This document shows positions 16,496 through 25,186 of a DNA stretch of 64,000 nt, piece by piece. Numbering within the stretch: position 1 is the first letter of the stretch; each line of letters starts with the position of its first letter. The translations under genes and the position numbers were made by a program. Source of the stretch: 55-13 sp037190145 (GTDB lineage Bacteria > Armatimonadota > Fimbriimonadia > Fimbriimonadales > Fimbriimonadaceae); the NCBI GenBank assembly GCA_037190145.1, contig JBBCJU010000005.1:217983-281982 (forward strand). Reading direction: 5' to 3'. The notes beneath the pieces were generated by a model. It made no database searches and was not told where the DNA came from. It was given only the letters and a program-made list of their open reading frames with translations.

Positions 16496-16578
16496 AAATT
16501 TGCAATCATACGAGATAAAGGATAAGAAAGTGCCTCCTGAACTTTACACCATTGCGTTTTAGGGGATACTTAGAGTCT

Positions 16579-17259
16579 ATGTCTCCACTCGCTTTCATTC
16601 CCATTCTTTTGGGTCTCTTACCTGGGCAGGAAGATACACTTTCTCGACACGTCTATCCGTTGTCCAAACCTCTCCCAGTCCCCACTATTAATGTGGATGT
16701 TTCGGACATTCCGTCTGCAAAGGCTTGGGGAGATAAGGCGAAAGAGGTTGTCATTGCCTGGTATCCAACGGTGACTTCCCTTCTTTCAACTCAATCTTGG
16801 CAAGCTCCCAAAGAGATCAATATTGTGATCAAGAAAGAGATTTCTGCCCCAGCGTGGGCGGCTGGCAACACGATCACCGTCAGTGGTAAGTGGATCACTG
16901 AGCATCCTGACGATCTTGGAGTGATGGTTCATGAGCTAACTCATATTGTCCAGAGCTATCCTCGCAATAAAGTAAATACCGGATGGCTAGTTGAAGGTAT
17001 CGCCGACTATATTCGATGGTGGCGATATGAGCCAGAAGCTCCTCGTCCTCGCATCAACTATGAGCGCGCAAAATACACCGACGCCTATCGAACTACTGCT
17101 TATTGGTTAGCTTGGGTCTCGCGCAAGTACGATATGCGCTTGATTCCTGCTCTGGATGCAGAACTTCGCAAGGGTGCTGATCCAATGCCTATCTTTACTA
17201 AGTTCACCAAGACGTCTGCGGATGACCTCTGGAAAGAGTTCATCGAGTCAAAGCCCTGA
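16579..17259 (+). CDS. secreted basic secretory protein (BSP)-type peptidase
   Basis: About 226 residues from ATG 16579; the frame extends to TTG 16552 but the later start gives a clean signal (SPLAFIPILLGLLPGQ). The motif VMVHELTHIVQSYP contains the HExxH zinc site (HELTH), and GWLVEGIADYIRWWRYEP is the characteristic follow-up of the BSP family (plant basic secretory proteins and bacterial homologues), with the glutamate/aspartate region that completes the site. Probably an exported metallopeptidase. Substrate unknown. Confidence 0.75.
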   Translation: MSPLAFIPILLGLLPGQEDTLSRHVYPLSKPLPVPTINVDVSDIPSAKAWGDKAKEVVIAWYPTVTSLLSTQSWQAPKEINIVIKKEISAPAWAAGNTITVSGKWITEHPDDLGVMVHELTHIVQSYPRNKVNTGWLVEGIADYIRWWRYEPEAPRPRINYERAKYTDAYRTTAYWLAWVSRKYDMRLIPALDAELRKGADPMPIFTKFTKTSADDLWKEFIESKP

Positions 17260-17269
17260 CTTGATCTAA

Positions 17270-18001
17270 CTATTCAACCGTTACTTTGAGCTGTCGGGAG
17301 ACCGGCGGCTCATTGGTCGGTAATCTTAAATCGAGTTCGTCAGGAGTCCAAGCTCCTCTATACAACCTCAAGTCGGCAAGCATTCCATTGAAAGGTTGAT
17401 TGTGGGGTCCCAAATCGTTTTGGACGTTACCAACCGTTACCCCGGGAGCAAATGCTCGATCAAGATCGGCAAATGGTCGAATGCTTGTCTTCGTCATTGC
17501 TACCAATTCACCGTTTAGCCACATTTTCAGGAACCCGGTTTCGCTATCCCAGTTTGCGGTGACCTGTGACCAGCGCTGTAAGGGCAACTCAGAGGAAACA
17601 TGGACGCCCTTCTGAAACTCATTCTGGATACTAAAATTGATCGTGCCATCGCCATGGATAACCAGGCTGTATGGGTCTACCCCACTCCGATCATCTCCTC
17701 TAAATAGAATCTGTGCACCTGGGCCATCGTTAACATAGCTGCGAGGATTGATCCAAAGCGAGACCGTTATAGAATCGCTGATCTTAAGCGGTCGAAGATC
17801 GCCAAAATGCAGACCACTCTTAGGGCCGCTGAAATCGTAGGTTGCACCCCATTGCGTCTTGATGACTCTGGTTCCAGGAGCAAACCTAGGGGAGAATTGT
17901 CTCCCTTCTATCGTCACTTGCCCATTGGGTTGTAACCAGAGTGACGGTGCAGGTGCCTGCTTGGCTGTTACAGCTAACGCAATAAAGGTCGCAATATCCA
18001 T
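17270..18001 (-). CDS. secreted LamG/concanavalin A-like domain protein
   Basis: About 243 residues from ATG 18001, which has GGGAAG upstream; the frame also runs from GTG 18016. Signal peptide DIATFIALAVTAKQA. The remainder is one LamG-type jelly roll: YDFSGPKSGLHFGDLRPL, ISDSITVSLWINPRSY, LQRWSQVTANWDSETGFLKM and FNGMLADLRLYRGAWTPDEL. No catalytic motif, so probably a carbohydrate- or protein-binding envelope protein. Confidence 0.75.
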   Translation of the reverse strand: MDIATFIALAVTAKQAPAPSLWLQPNGQVTIEGRQFSPRFAPGTRVIKTQWGATYDFSGPKSGLHFGDLRPLKISDSITVSLWINPRSYVNDGPGAQILFRGDDRSGVDPYSLVIHGDGTINFSIQNEFQKGVHVSSELPLQRWSQVTANWDSETGFLKMWLNGELVAMTKTSIRPFADLDRAFAPGVTVGNVQNDLGPHNQPFNGMLADLRLYRGAWTPDELDLRLPTNEPPVSRQLKVTVE

Positions 18002-18139
18002 GGTGAATCTTCCCACTCACTTGACGTATTTAGTGCCACCGAGTTTTGTCAATCTTTGTAGATTTTGAAGGAATTGCCGTCTTGTTTTCTGTTAATTCAA
18101 GCAGGAATCTTAACCTTTAGGCGAGAATAAGGAATCTAT

Positions 18140-20776
18140 ATGCTTCCCTCTCGCTTTTATCCCACCATCTTCTTGACGGCGGCACTTGCGGTGGTATCCA
18201 TACCAGCCCTCGCGCAACCCGTTAACAAGGCAAATTGGAAGTTGGCGAATCGGTATTCCGCCGAAAGCCTTCGTCCCTTCATCTACAGCACCAATTTAAC
18301 ACCCGGGTTTATTGGAAAATCTGATTCGTTTTGGTACTCATGGCGTACCTCCGATGGCGTTAGCTTCTGGCGGGTAGATCCCAAGAAGAAGTCGAAAACT
18401 CCCCTGTTTGACAGTGCCAAAATGGCGGCGCTGCTATCAGATGCCCTGAAGAAGCCTTACGACACGACTAACTTACCCATCGCCACGTTGTCTTTCTTGG
18501 AGAAAGACCTGAATGTAATTCAATTCACGGTCGAAGGAGTCCGCTTCCAATATGACCTCAAAGCGGAAACATTAAAGGATATGGGACGCGCGCCGACCAC
18601 ACCACAGGGTGGTCCTCCTCAGGGAGCTGGCGGAGGACGCGGTGGACAGTTTGGTGGCTTTGGCCAAGCATCCCGAGACTTTCGCAACTATGCTCCAGAC
18701 CGCAAGTCGTTTGTTTACGCCATGGACCATAACCTCTACTTTGTCGAGGTTAAGGACGGCAAAGAAGGCGAAGCGGTTCAATTGACCAAAGATGGTGCGA
18801 AGGACTACAGCTTTGGTAGCCGCCAAGAGATTGATGAGCTCCAGCAACAGCTAGGTGGAGGCCAACGAGAACTGCCCACTACCGAGCGACGAGTCCGGGC
18901 AAATGTAAGCTGGTCAAAGGATTCTAAGCGCTTCTATGTAACGCGTGGAGACTCCAGGAAAGTTAAGGATCTCTTCCTCGTAAACTCTCTCTCTGAGCCT
19001 CGTCCTACTTTGATGACATACAAGTACGCCATGCCCGGCGAAGTGGATGTCACACAGATGGAATTGTTCGCATTTGATCCTGCGAAGAAAGAGCTTAAGA
19101 AGCTACCGCTTGCGAAGTATCGCGATCAGCGGTTCATGAACATTCACTGGCAAGATACTAGCTCGGATTTGCTTCGACTTGTTCGGCGCGATCGCCTTCA
19201 ACGAAACTTGGAGTTCATCGAGATCGATCTGAATACAGATGCGATAAAAGTTCTTCTGACTGAGAAGGTAGAAAACGCTTTCCTTGAAACTCAATCTGTA
19301 CGATACATAAAGCCAGGTGGAGACTTTATCTGGTTCTCTGAACGCACCGGCTGGGGACACTTCTACCTGTATGCAAATGATGGAACGCTAAAGAATGCGC
19401 TGACCTCTGGAGCTTACCGAGCAGACAGCATTGTCGACATTGATGAGAAGGCCGGGCTTTTCTGGTTCCGAGCCGTTGGCAAAGAGCCTAACGAAAATCC
19501 CTATTATCGCCACCTCTATCGCTCACAGATGGATGGCAGCAAGGTAACCCTTCTCGATCCAGGCGATGCAGACCACACAACGGTTCTCTCTCCTTCGAAG
19601 GAGTTTGGAATTGACGTACCGTCACGTACTGATCTGCCTCCGGTAGCTTATCTGCTAGATAACACCGGCAAAACTCTAATGAAACTGGAAGAGATGGACA
19701 CAAGTCGCCTAGTTGAGGCGGGTTGGCAAATGCCTTCCACATTCAAGGTGAAAGCAGCTGACGGAGTCACCGACATCTACGGCAATATGTGGAGACCTTC
19801 TGACTTCGACCCGAAGAAGAAGTATCCAATCATTGCGAATGTCTACCCTGGCCCTCAAACTGAGAGCGTCACCGCAAACTTCTCTGCAACTGCTTCCAAT
19901 CAGAGATTAGCCCAGTTAGGGTTTATCGTAATCCAGATTGGAAACCGAGGTGGAAACCCAGCTCGGTCAAATGCCTACCATAGCTATGGTTATTACAACC
20001 TTCGCGACTATGGTCTTGCGGACAAGAAAGTTGGAATCGAACAGCTTGCATCTCGTCACCCTTGGATCGACGTAGATCGAGTGGGAATCTTTGGACACTC
20101 TGGTGGTGGATTCATGACCGCCGCTGCATTGCTTGTACCACCTTTCAATGACTTCTTCAAAGTTGGCGTTTCCAGTGCCGGTAACCACGATAACAACATC
20201 TATAACCAAAACTGGAGCGAACAGCACCACGGTCTTCGAGAAACCTCGGGCAATATTGGGCAGAGAGCAGGTGGAGCCGCAACAGGTGCGGGCGGTGCAG
20301 GGGGCAATCGTCCACCGGAGGAGATCATTGATGAAGGATTCAACTATGATCCACTTCTTGAGCTATTGAGAGTTCAGGAAGAAGAAGCTCAAGGACAAGG
20401 GAGACGAGGTGGACAAGGCGGCCAAGGAGGTCAGGGGCAACAAGGCCAACAGGGTGGTCAAACCGGTCAGCGACAGGTCGTTCCTCCTGGATTCCAAATC
20501 AAAGTTCCCACCAACCATGAGTTGGCAGCAAACCTTCGCGGAAAGCTTTTGCTGGTCCACGGAGATATGGACAACAACGTTCACCCAGGCGGAACGATTC
20601 GCTTGGTGGATGCTTTGATTAAGGCAAACAAGCGATTCGATTTTATGCTTCTGCCAGGTCAGGCTCACGGCTTTGGATCCATGAACGGCTACTTCACCAA
20701 CATGATGATGGAGTACTTCTCTGAGCACCTGTTAGGCGATTACTATCGCGGTGGTGCCGATATAGGCCGCAACTAA
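18140..20776 (+). CDS. secreted S9 (prolyl oligopeptidase/DPP IV-like) peptidase with Gly/Gln-rich insert
   Basis: 878 residues. Signal peptide (FLTAALAVVSIPALAQ), beta-propeller N-terminal domain (DPP IV N-terminal-like), then an alpha/beta-hydrolase catalytic domain. The triad can be placed at Ser654 (GHSGGG), Asp811 (HGDMDNNVHPG) and His843 (PGQAHGF). Unusual: between Ser and Asp, about residues 752-780 form a low-complexity Gly/Gln/Arg tract (GQGRRGGQGGQGGQGQQGQQ), and a second Gly-rich tract (GGPPQGAGGGRGGQFGGFGQ) sits near residue 154-176 in the propeller. Expected to release dipeptides or small peptides outside the cytoplasm. Confidence 0.88.
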   Translation: MLPSRFYPTIFLTAALAVVSIPALAQPVNKANWKLANRYSAESLRPFIYSTNLTPGFIGKSDSFWYSWRTSDGVSFWRVDPKKKSKTPLFDSAKMAALLSDALKKPYDTTNLPIATLSFLEKDLNVIQFTVEGVRFQYDLKAETLKDMGRAPTTPQGGPPQGAGGGRGGQFGGFGQASRDFRNYAPDRKSFVYAMDHNLYFVEVKDGKEGEAVQLTKDGAKDYSFGSRQEIDELQQQLGGGQRELPTTERRVRANVSWSKDSKRFYVTRGDSRKVKDLFLVNSLSEPRPTLMTYKYAMPGEVDVTQMELFAFDPAKKELKKLPLAKYRDQRFMNIHWQDTSSDLLRLVRRDRLQRNLEFIEIDLNTDAIKVLLTEKVENAFLETQSVRYIKPGGDFIWFSERTGWGHFYLYANDGTLKNALTSGAYRADSIVDIDEKAGLFWFRAVGKEPNENPYYRHLYRSQMDGSKVTLLDPGDADHTTVLSPSKEFGIDVPSRTDLPPVAYLLDNTGKTLMKLEEMDTSRLVEAGWQMPSTFKVKAADGVTDIYGNMWRPSDFDPKKKYPIIANVYPGPQTESVTANFSATASNQRLAQLGFIVIQIGNRGGNPARSNAYHSYGYYNLRDYGLADKKVGIEQLASRHPWIDVDRVGIFGHSGGGFMTAAALLVPPFNDFFKVGVSSAGNHDNNIYNQNWSEQHHGLRETSGNIGQRAGGAATGAGGAGGNRPPEEIIDEGFNYDPLLELLRVQEEEAQGQGRRGGQGGQGGQGQQGQQGGQTGQRQVVPPGFQIKVPTNHELAANLRGKLLLVHGDMDNNVHPGGTIRLVDALIKANKRFDFMLLPGQAHGFGSMNGYFTNMMMEYFSEHLLGDYYRGGADIGRN

Positions 20777-20783
20777 TCTCATC

Positions 20784-20817
20784 TCTGCCCCCATCTACTA
20801 AATTCGGTGGGGGCAGA
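20784..20817 (+). terminator. probable terminator hairpin after the S9 peptidase
   Basis: Perfect 10-bp stem TCTGCCCCCA / TGGGGGCAGA with a 14-nt loop, 8 bp after the stop codon. Only scattered T residues follow, so it is a strong hairpin with a weak U-tract. Confidence 0.55.
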
Positions 20818-20875
20818 AATCTCTTCAGCAAACCCTTTCCGGGATTTGGCTGAAATGATCTATCCTTAAACTCGA

Positions 20876-21502
20876 ATGTTTTCCTTGATTTGTGCAGCGT
20901 TAGTAGCTGCTCCAGTGTTGCCGGGGGTCACTTTTCATTCTAGACCTGGCAAAGTCTATGTCCCTGCGCGCGAAGCCGCAAAGCTAATGGGCTGGGAACT
21001 TAAACACGATTCACTGTTAGGATTAACCGAAATAGATGGTCGCCCCGTCCCTCTTGACCAGCCCAAGCTTTTCAATGGCTCACTCTTACTCGAGGTTGGA
21101 GAAGTTCCGAATAAGACGTTCGAAGTCCGAGTTGGGAAGCCGAATGTAGTTGTTGATTTGACTAAGCAAACCATCAGTGTGTGGCAAGAGCCGCTCATGA
21201 TCATGCATACAGAAATCAGCAGCGGTCGCAGACTCAAGGATACACCTCCCGGTAATTACAAGACAGGTTTTCGAAAAGAGATGCACATATCGAGCATCTA
21301 CGGCTCTAAGATGCCTTACAGCGTTCACCTAAAGGGCAACTATTTTATCCACGGATCAGAATTGACCCAGACCGGGCCGGGAAGCAATGGCTGTATCCGT
21401 CTGCCAATGCATAACGATGCTGCTAAGTGGTTCTTTGAGTGGGTGGAACAGGACACCCCTGTCAAGGTACACGGACGACGTCCTACGCCCCGCACAAAGT
21501 AA
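20876..21502 (+). CDS. L,D-transpeptidase (YkuD domain)
   Basis: 208 residues. Signal-like N-terminus, then a short copper-amine-oxidase-N-like segment (PGKVYVPAREAAKLMGWEL) and a YkuD domain starting NVVVDLTKQTISVWQ. The catalytic site is the His of FIHGSELTQTG and the Cys of GPGSNGCIRLPMHN. Such enzymes make 3-3 peptidoglycan cross-links or attach proteins to peptidoglycan in the periplasm. The next gene starts 38 bp later on the same strand. Confidence 0.88.
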   Translation: MFSLICAALVAAPVLPGVTFHSRPGKVYVPAREAAKLMGWELKHDSLLGLTEIDGRPVPLDQPKLFNGSLLLEVGEVPNKTFEVRVGKPNVVVDLTKQTISVWQEPLMIMHTEISSGRRLKDTPPGNYKTGFRKEMHISSIYGSKMPYSVHLKGNYFIHGSELTQTGPGSNGCIRLPMHNDAAKWFFEWVEQDTPVKVHGRRPTPRTK

Positions 21503-21540
21503 GGGTTTGGCAAGGGCAAGGCGTCGGTACAATCTGACTC

Positions 21541-22884
21541 TTGTCCAGCGATTCCTCCGAACCGATTCAGCCTGAAATCTCGAATCGCCATATCTTCCGC
21601 TTCTACCTTCCTTTAGCGCTTTCGTGGATTTTTATGGCGATAGAATCGCCGATCGCTCTGAGCGTGATTTCGAGGATGGCAAACTCGGAAATCAATCAGG
21701 CGGCTTTCCAGCCTCTTATGGCCCTTGCACTTTTGATCGAGAGCCCGGTCATAGACCTACTAACCACTTCCACAACTCTTGGCAAAGATCGTCAACATTA
21801 CGAGGCCCTAAGCAGGTTTGTGTGGAAGACCATGGGCTTCGTCACCATAGTACATGCCCTTGTGGCGTTAACCCCTCTTTATTGGACAGTCACAATTGGG
21901 ATCATAGATCTAAAACCAGAGGTTGCGGCAGCAGCAAGGCCAGGCCTCATGATCATGGTTCCTTGGAGCGCCTTCATCGGTTGGAGACGGTACCTGCAGG
22001 GCCTTATGATCCGAAACGGGTTGACCCGTCTTATTGGATTAGGAACGACGATCCGGATGGTGACGATGGCGATAGTTTCTTTAGGGTTGTTCTTCTTTTC
22101 AAATTGGTCAAGCATAAACATCGTCGCGCTCGCCCTGCTCTGTAGCGTGGCGGCAGAAGCACTCTATGCTCATTGGACCAGCCGAGGAGTCATCCGAGAT
22201 CGGTTGAGTCTCGATGATCCATCTTTGAAGCCACTCACGCAAGCGGCTCTAGCGAGGTTTCACCTTCCACTAACAATCACAACCTTGGTGACTATTCTTA
22301 GCCAACCATTGGTCTCCGCAGCCTTAGCACGATCTCCTGAATCGGTATTGTCTCTGGCTTCATTTCAGGTTGCAAGCTCCATTATTTGGCTACATCGCAC
22401 GATTGTTTTTGCATTGCCAGAAGTCGTAATCACGTTATACGACAAAGGGCGCAATGACGAGAGACTGAAGCGTTACTGCTTGATTGTGGGATTCGCGACA
22501 TCTGGAGTACTAGCCTTAACGGCTATAACAAACCTTGACTCTCTGATTTTCAGGGTGGTGCTTGGTGTCAAGAGTGAACGTATCATTCAAACCGCTCACC
22601 TGTGCCTGGTACTGAGCTGCCTGTTGCCGTTTGTCGGTGCCCTCCAGAGTTATCTACGGGGAGTATTGGCCGCCCATCATCTAACCGTTTCCCGTATGAC
22701 CGCAATCTTAGTTGCGCTGATAAGCATGGTTTCGATCCTGGCAGTGGGAGTGTATCTTCAGTGGCCAGGCGTGGTCACGGCAAGCTTGGCTCTTACCGCC
22801 TCCCAGTTCGCTGAACTGGCAGTGCTCGCAAGAGCTTGGCGGCTGGGTAAGCTGAAGCTAGCAAGCGGTACTCTGACCGTATGA
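21541..22884 (+). CDS. MOP/MATE-superfamily-like multi-pass membrane protein
   Basis: 447 residues, about 12 hydrophobic helices. The first, FRFYLPLALSWIFMAIESP, and the pattern SVISRMANSEINQAAFQPL resemble ANKH (progressive ankylosis)-like or MATE-like members of the MOP flippase superfamily, where the second half repeats the first (FHLPLTITTLVTILSQPLV). Start is a TTG without a good Shine-Dalgarno; no ATG precedes the first helix, so the exact start is uncertain. Substrate unknown. Its stop overlaps the next start by 4 bp (ATGA). Confidence 0.65.
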   Translation: MSSDSSEPIQPEISNRHIFRFYLPLALSWIFMAIESPIALSVISRMANSEINQAAFQPLMALALLIESPVIDLLTTSTTLGKDRQHYEALSRFVWKTMGFVTIVHALVALTPLYWTVTIGIIDLKPEVAAAARPGLMIMVPWSAFIGWRRYLQGLMIRNGLTRLIGLGTTIRMVTMAIVSLGLFFFSNWSSINIVALALLCSVAAEALYAHWTSRGVIRDRLSLDDPSLKPLTQAALARFHLPLTITTLVTILSQPLVSAALARSPESVLSLASFQVASSIIWLHRTIVFALPEVVITLYDKGRNDERLKRYCLIVGFATSGVLALTAITNLDSLIFRVVLGVKSERIIQTAHLCLVLSCLLPFVGALQSYLRGVLAAHHLTVSRMTAILVALISMVSILAVGVYLQWPGVVTASLALTASQFAELAVLARAWRLGKLKLASGTLTV

Positions 22885-23282
22885 GACTTCTTCTGGCCAA
22901 GCTGTGCGAATACGCTACCAAACTAGAAAACCAGCGGCACTGCATGGTCGGCATCTTTGATGACATTCGTCTTCCCCACCTTCCAATCGACCATCCCGCG
23001 TTCTTTGTATGTGTTCAAGTTGAGTTTGATACCGATGAAGCGGGAACAGAGTGGCACATGGAAGCGATCTTTGTAGACCCAGACGGCAGACAGCAGTTTC
23101 GGGCAGAATTAAAGGGCTCTGTTCCGCCCGCCGAAAGTGTGCCCATTCCGGTTAAGCTATTTGCAATTATCGGAGCTCCATCCATTCGACTAGAAAAGCA
23201 AGGAGACTATCGTCTTGATGTTTTGGTTAATCAGAAGGTGGTTGGAGAGGAACGAGTTCCGGTCTTTGTGGTGAATAGGTGA
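22881..23282 (+). CDS. DUF6941-like protein
   Basis: 133 residues, predicted all-beta. It opens LLAKLCEYATKLENQRHCMV then GIFDDIRLPHLP, and has the internal pair MEAIFVDPDGRQQF and GDYRLDVLVNQKVVG; this matches my memory of the DUF6941 family (CDYA...G.F..I start, immunoglobulin-like fold). No signal peptide or catalytic motif. Translationally coupled to the membrane transporter gene, which suggests a shared function, though none is known. Confidence 0.6.
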   Translation: MRLLLAKLCEYATKLENQRHCMVGIFDDIRLPHLPIDHPAFFVCVQVEFDTDEAGTEWHMEAIFVDPDGRQQFRAELKGSVPPAESVPIPVKLFAIIGAPSIRLEKQGDYRLDVLVNQKVVGEERVPVFVVNR

Positions 23283-23382
23283 ACAAGAAACCACATACGA
23301 CCGTAATAAAACTGTTGGGTATCACCCCAGCATTTGATACAGTGGAGTAGGCTTTTGCCCACGCACCGAGGGAGGTAATCAA

Positions 23383-23709
23383 ATGAGTGAAAACATGGAA
23401 AAGTTCCGAAGTATGGACGGAACAGAAGCCCTTGTACAGAGACCTTTTATCAATATCGTTTTCCAACACGGCCACCCCAACGAGGTTGGAATTAATGGAT
23501 GTCGTATTGAGGATGTCGTAGATGTGCTCGTAGATAGGCTATTGGCTTTTCAGGGTCGCGACCTAGCTTGTGATGAAAATGCTCAAGCTTTGGAACACTT
23601 GCATCATGCCAGAGAGGCTATGCTGGCGAGAAGGAGACGTCGGGAAACCCAAGGGGTTGTGAATACCCAACAACCGCACGAAAGCGTTGATCTCGCAGCG
23701 ACTAGCTAA
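23383..23709 (+). CDS. Acb2/Tad1-like hairpin-domain protein (candidate cyclic-oligonucleotide sponge)
   Basis: 108 residues with a strong GGGAGG Shine-Dalgarno. The core FQHGHPNEVGINGCRIEDVV, then DVLVDRLLAFQ, ACDENAQALEHLHHAREAML and RRETQGVVNT follows the pattern known from phage Acb2/Tad1 proteins: FQ-x-G-P-x-x-EVG-x-NG, a VIDRL helix, ENA-x-AL-x-x-L, then R-x-x-x-GV-x-GT. Those proteins are small helical hairpins that bind cyclic oligonucleotides or gcADPR and block CBASS or Thoeris. Recognition is by eye. No other phage gene lies nearby. It ends in a strong terminator 20 bp downstream, so it is monocistronic. Confidence 0.6.
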   Translation: MSENMEKFRSMDGTEALVQRPFINIVFQHGHPNEVGINGCRIEDVVDVLVDRLLAFQGRDLACDENAQALEHLHHAREAMLARRRRRETQGVVNTQQPHESVDLAATS

Positions 23710-23728
23710 GTAGAAATCTTACGGAACA

Positions 23729-23760
23729 GCCCTGCATTTGCACAGATGCAGGGCTTTTTT
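23729..23760 (+). terminator. intrinsic terminator
   Basis: Stem GCCCTGCAT / ATGCAGGGC with an 8-nt loop, followed by TTTTTT; 20 bp after the Acb2/Tad1-like gene. Confidence 0.92.
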
Positions 23761-23943
23761 GCATTTTCCTCTTAGCAATGCACTGTTTTTCGGTTTTCTT
23801 GTCTTACAGTGTAACCACGTTAGATTTTTTTCGTAGTGCCAGAAACTTTTCAGGTGCAAAGGTGCGTACTCTGCTTGACGCACGCCTGAAGTGATGACAT
23901 TTCGTGAAATCGTGGCTCCTCCGGAGCGGTGTTGGAGAAAAAT

Positions 23944-25050
23944 ATGGATGTAAAGACTCTTTTAGGTTTAACCTCTGCAGTGATTGGCACGGGCATTATA
24001 GTTGCCCAAGACCCATCTTTCGAGCTTCCAGCTCTCCAACCAGTCCTCGCCACTAGATCAACTAGTGAAGAAGTGATTGATCAAGACAAGAAGATCACTG
24101 TGCGATTCAAAAACGCCTCCGTTGATGAAGTTCTTGACTGGTTAAGCAACCAGGGAGTGAATTTTGTTACAGCAGGAGTTCCAAAAGATTTAAAGGTTAA
24201 TCTCAATGTTAGCGATGTCCCTCTGAACGAGGTCATTGGAGTCATAGCAGAAGCCCTTGGAGGCTCTTTTCATCTGAAAGGGAAAACATATGTTTTCCAA
24301 CCCGGTAACCCCGTTTTTTCACACAGCTCTACTTTTGTCTCTCCCGCCGAGGTTGGTGACGCCCGCGCTCCGGGGGCTCCGAGATTCTTCAAATTCAATC
24401 AAGGCAACTACGAGATTAAAGACTTCCGCAATAGGATGCTAAAAGAGTTCGGACCAAGTAGTGGGTTTTCGAAAGACCTGCAGCGTAGCTTCGACTCAAC
24501 AAAATGGGAGAAGTTTGCCAAAGATTTTGAGGCCCAGTCTAAGTCTAAGTCTAATAGGGAAATCAAGATAGACACCAAGGTTTGGGAAGACCATGCCAAG
24601 GCACTTGAAAAGCAGTTCGGTGAAGGCTCTGCTTTCCAAAAGGAAATGCGATTGAAGTTTGGTCCGAATTCAAGCTTCGCAAAAGAGATGAAAGCATTCC
24701 AACTTGAGAATGGGAAAATAAGAGAACTTTCAGCAAAGGAACATGAAAAGTTGATGAAGGACCTGAATATTAAATTCAAGGACTTCAAGGCTCCGACTGT
24801 ACCCAAAGTGCCCAGTTTTGAGGGAATGCCAAAGCTGCCTGAGACAGGGGTACAAAGCTCAAGTCTTCTAGAGATCTCCAAGTCGCTTACGCCTGCTCAG
24901 CGCGAGAAAAACAAAAAACAAGGTTTCCTCTTTTGGAGTGATCTTACCAAGGAACAACAAATCAAACTTGGAGCCGGAAAATGGTCTGGAAGTTGGACCA
25001 TTTCAGTAAACAGTAACGGCGAGTCCTTTACCGTTAAAAGCGATAAATAG
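23944..25050 (+). CDS. STN/secretin-N0-like domain protein with FG-x-x-S-x-F repeats
   Basis: About 368 residues from ATG 23944, which has TTGGAG 6 bases upstream (frame open to GTG 23929). N-terminal hydrophobic segment, then a secretin/TonB short N-terminal domain-like unit: ITVRFKNASVDEVLDWLSNQ, DLKVNLNVSDVPLNEVIGVI, AEALGGSFHLKGKTYVF. This fold usually sits at the N-terminus of secretins or TonB receptors, but no channel domain follows. Instead there is a Lys/Glu-rich helical region with three related units: LKEFGPSSGFSKDL, EKQFGEGSAFQKEM, RLKFGPNSSFAKEM. Ends with a small domain (SGSWTISVNSNGESFTVKSD). Function unknown. Confidence 0.6.
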   Translation: MDVKTLLGLTSAVIGTGIIVAQDPSFELPALQPVLATRSTSEEVIDQDKKITVRFKNASVDEVLDWLSNQGVNFVTAGVPKDLKVNLNVSDVPLNEVIGVIAEALGGSFHLKGKTYVFQPGNPVFSHSSTFVSPAEVGDARAPGAPRFFKFNQGNYEIKDFRNRMLKEFGPSSGFSKDLQRSFDSTKWEKFAKDFEAQSKSKSNREIKIDTKVWEDHAKALEKQFGEGSAFQKEMRLKFGPNSSFAKEMKAFQLENGKIRELSAKEHEKLMKDLNIKFKDFKAPTVPKVPSFEGMPKLPETGVQSSSLLEISKSLTPAQREKNKKQGFLFWSDLTKEQQIKLGAGKWSGSWTISVNSNGESFTVKSDK

Positions 25051-25069
25051 TTTCAGTCTAGTTCTCGTC

Positions 25070-25112
25070 AAAACAATCCGCCTCGTTTGTAACGAGGCGG
25101 ATTGTTTTGTTT
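25070..25112 (+). terminator. intrinsic terminator with 18-bp perfect stem
   Basis: AAAACAATCCGCCTCGTT pairs perfectly with its complement across a 3-nt loop (TGT), followed by TTTTGTTT. It ends the STN-domain gene. Confidence 0.93.
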
Positions 25113-25186
25113 CTGACTAAGGTTAGGTGCGAGCAAACCCAAAAATGAGCCTATACTTGCAAAACCTTAAGTAGGGAGATAGGAAC

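Noticed and set aside
20363..20728. Reverse-strand 121-codon frame within the S9 peptidase
   Set aside because: Antisense to the catalytic domain and the Gly/Gln tract; its Leu/Ser/Thr-rich reading is a product of that repeat.
23319..23340. GTATCA / TGATAC inverted repeat before the Acb2/Tad1-like gene
   Set aside because: Only six bases per arm with a 10-base spacer; too weak to claim an operator.
23383..23760. Prophage or integrated island around the Acb2/Tad1-like gene
   Set aside because: No integrase, capsid, tail or lysis gene nearby; flanks are ordinary genes on both sides.
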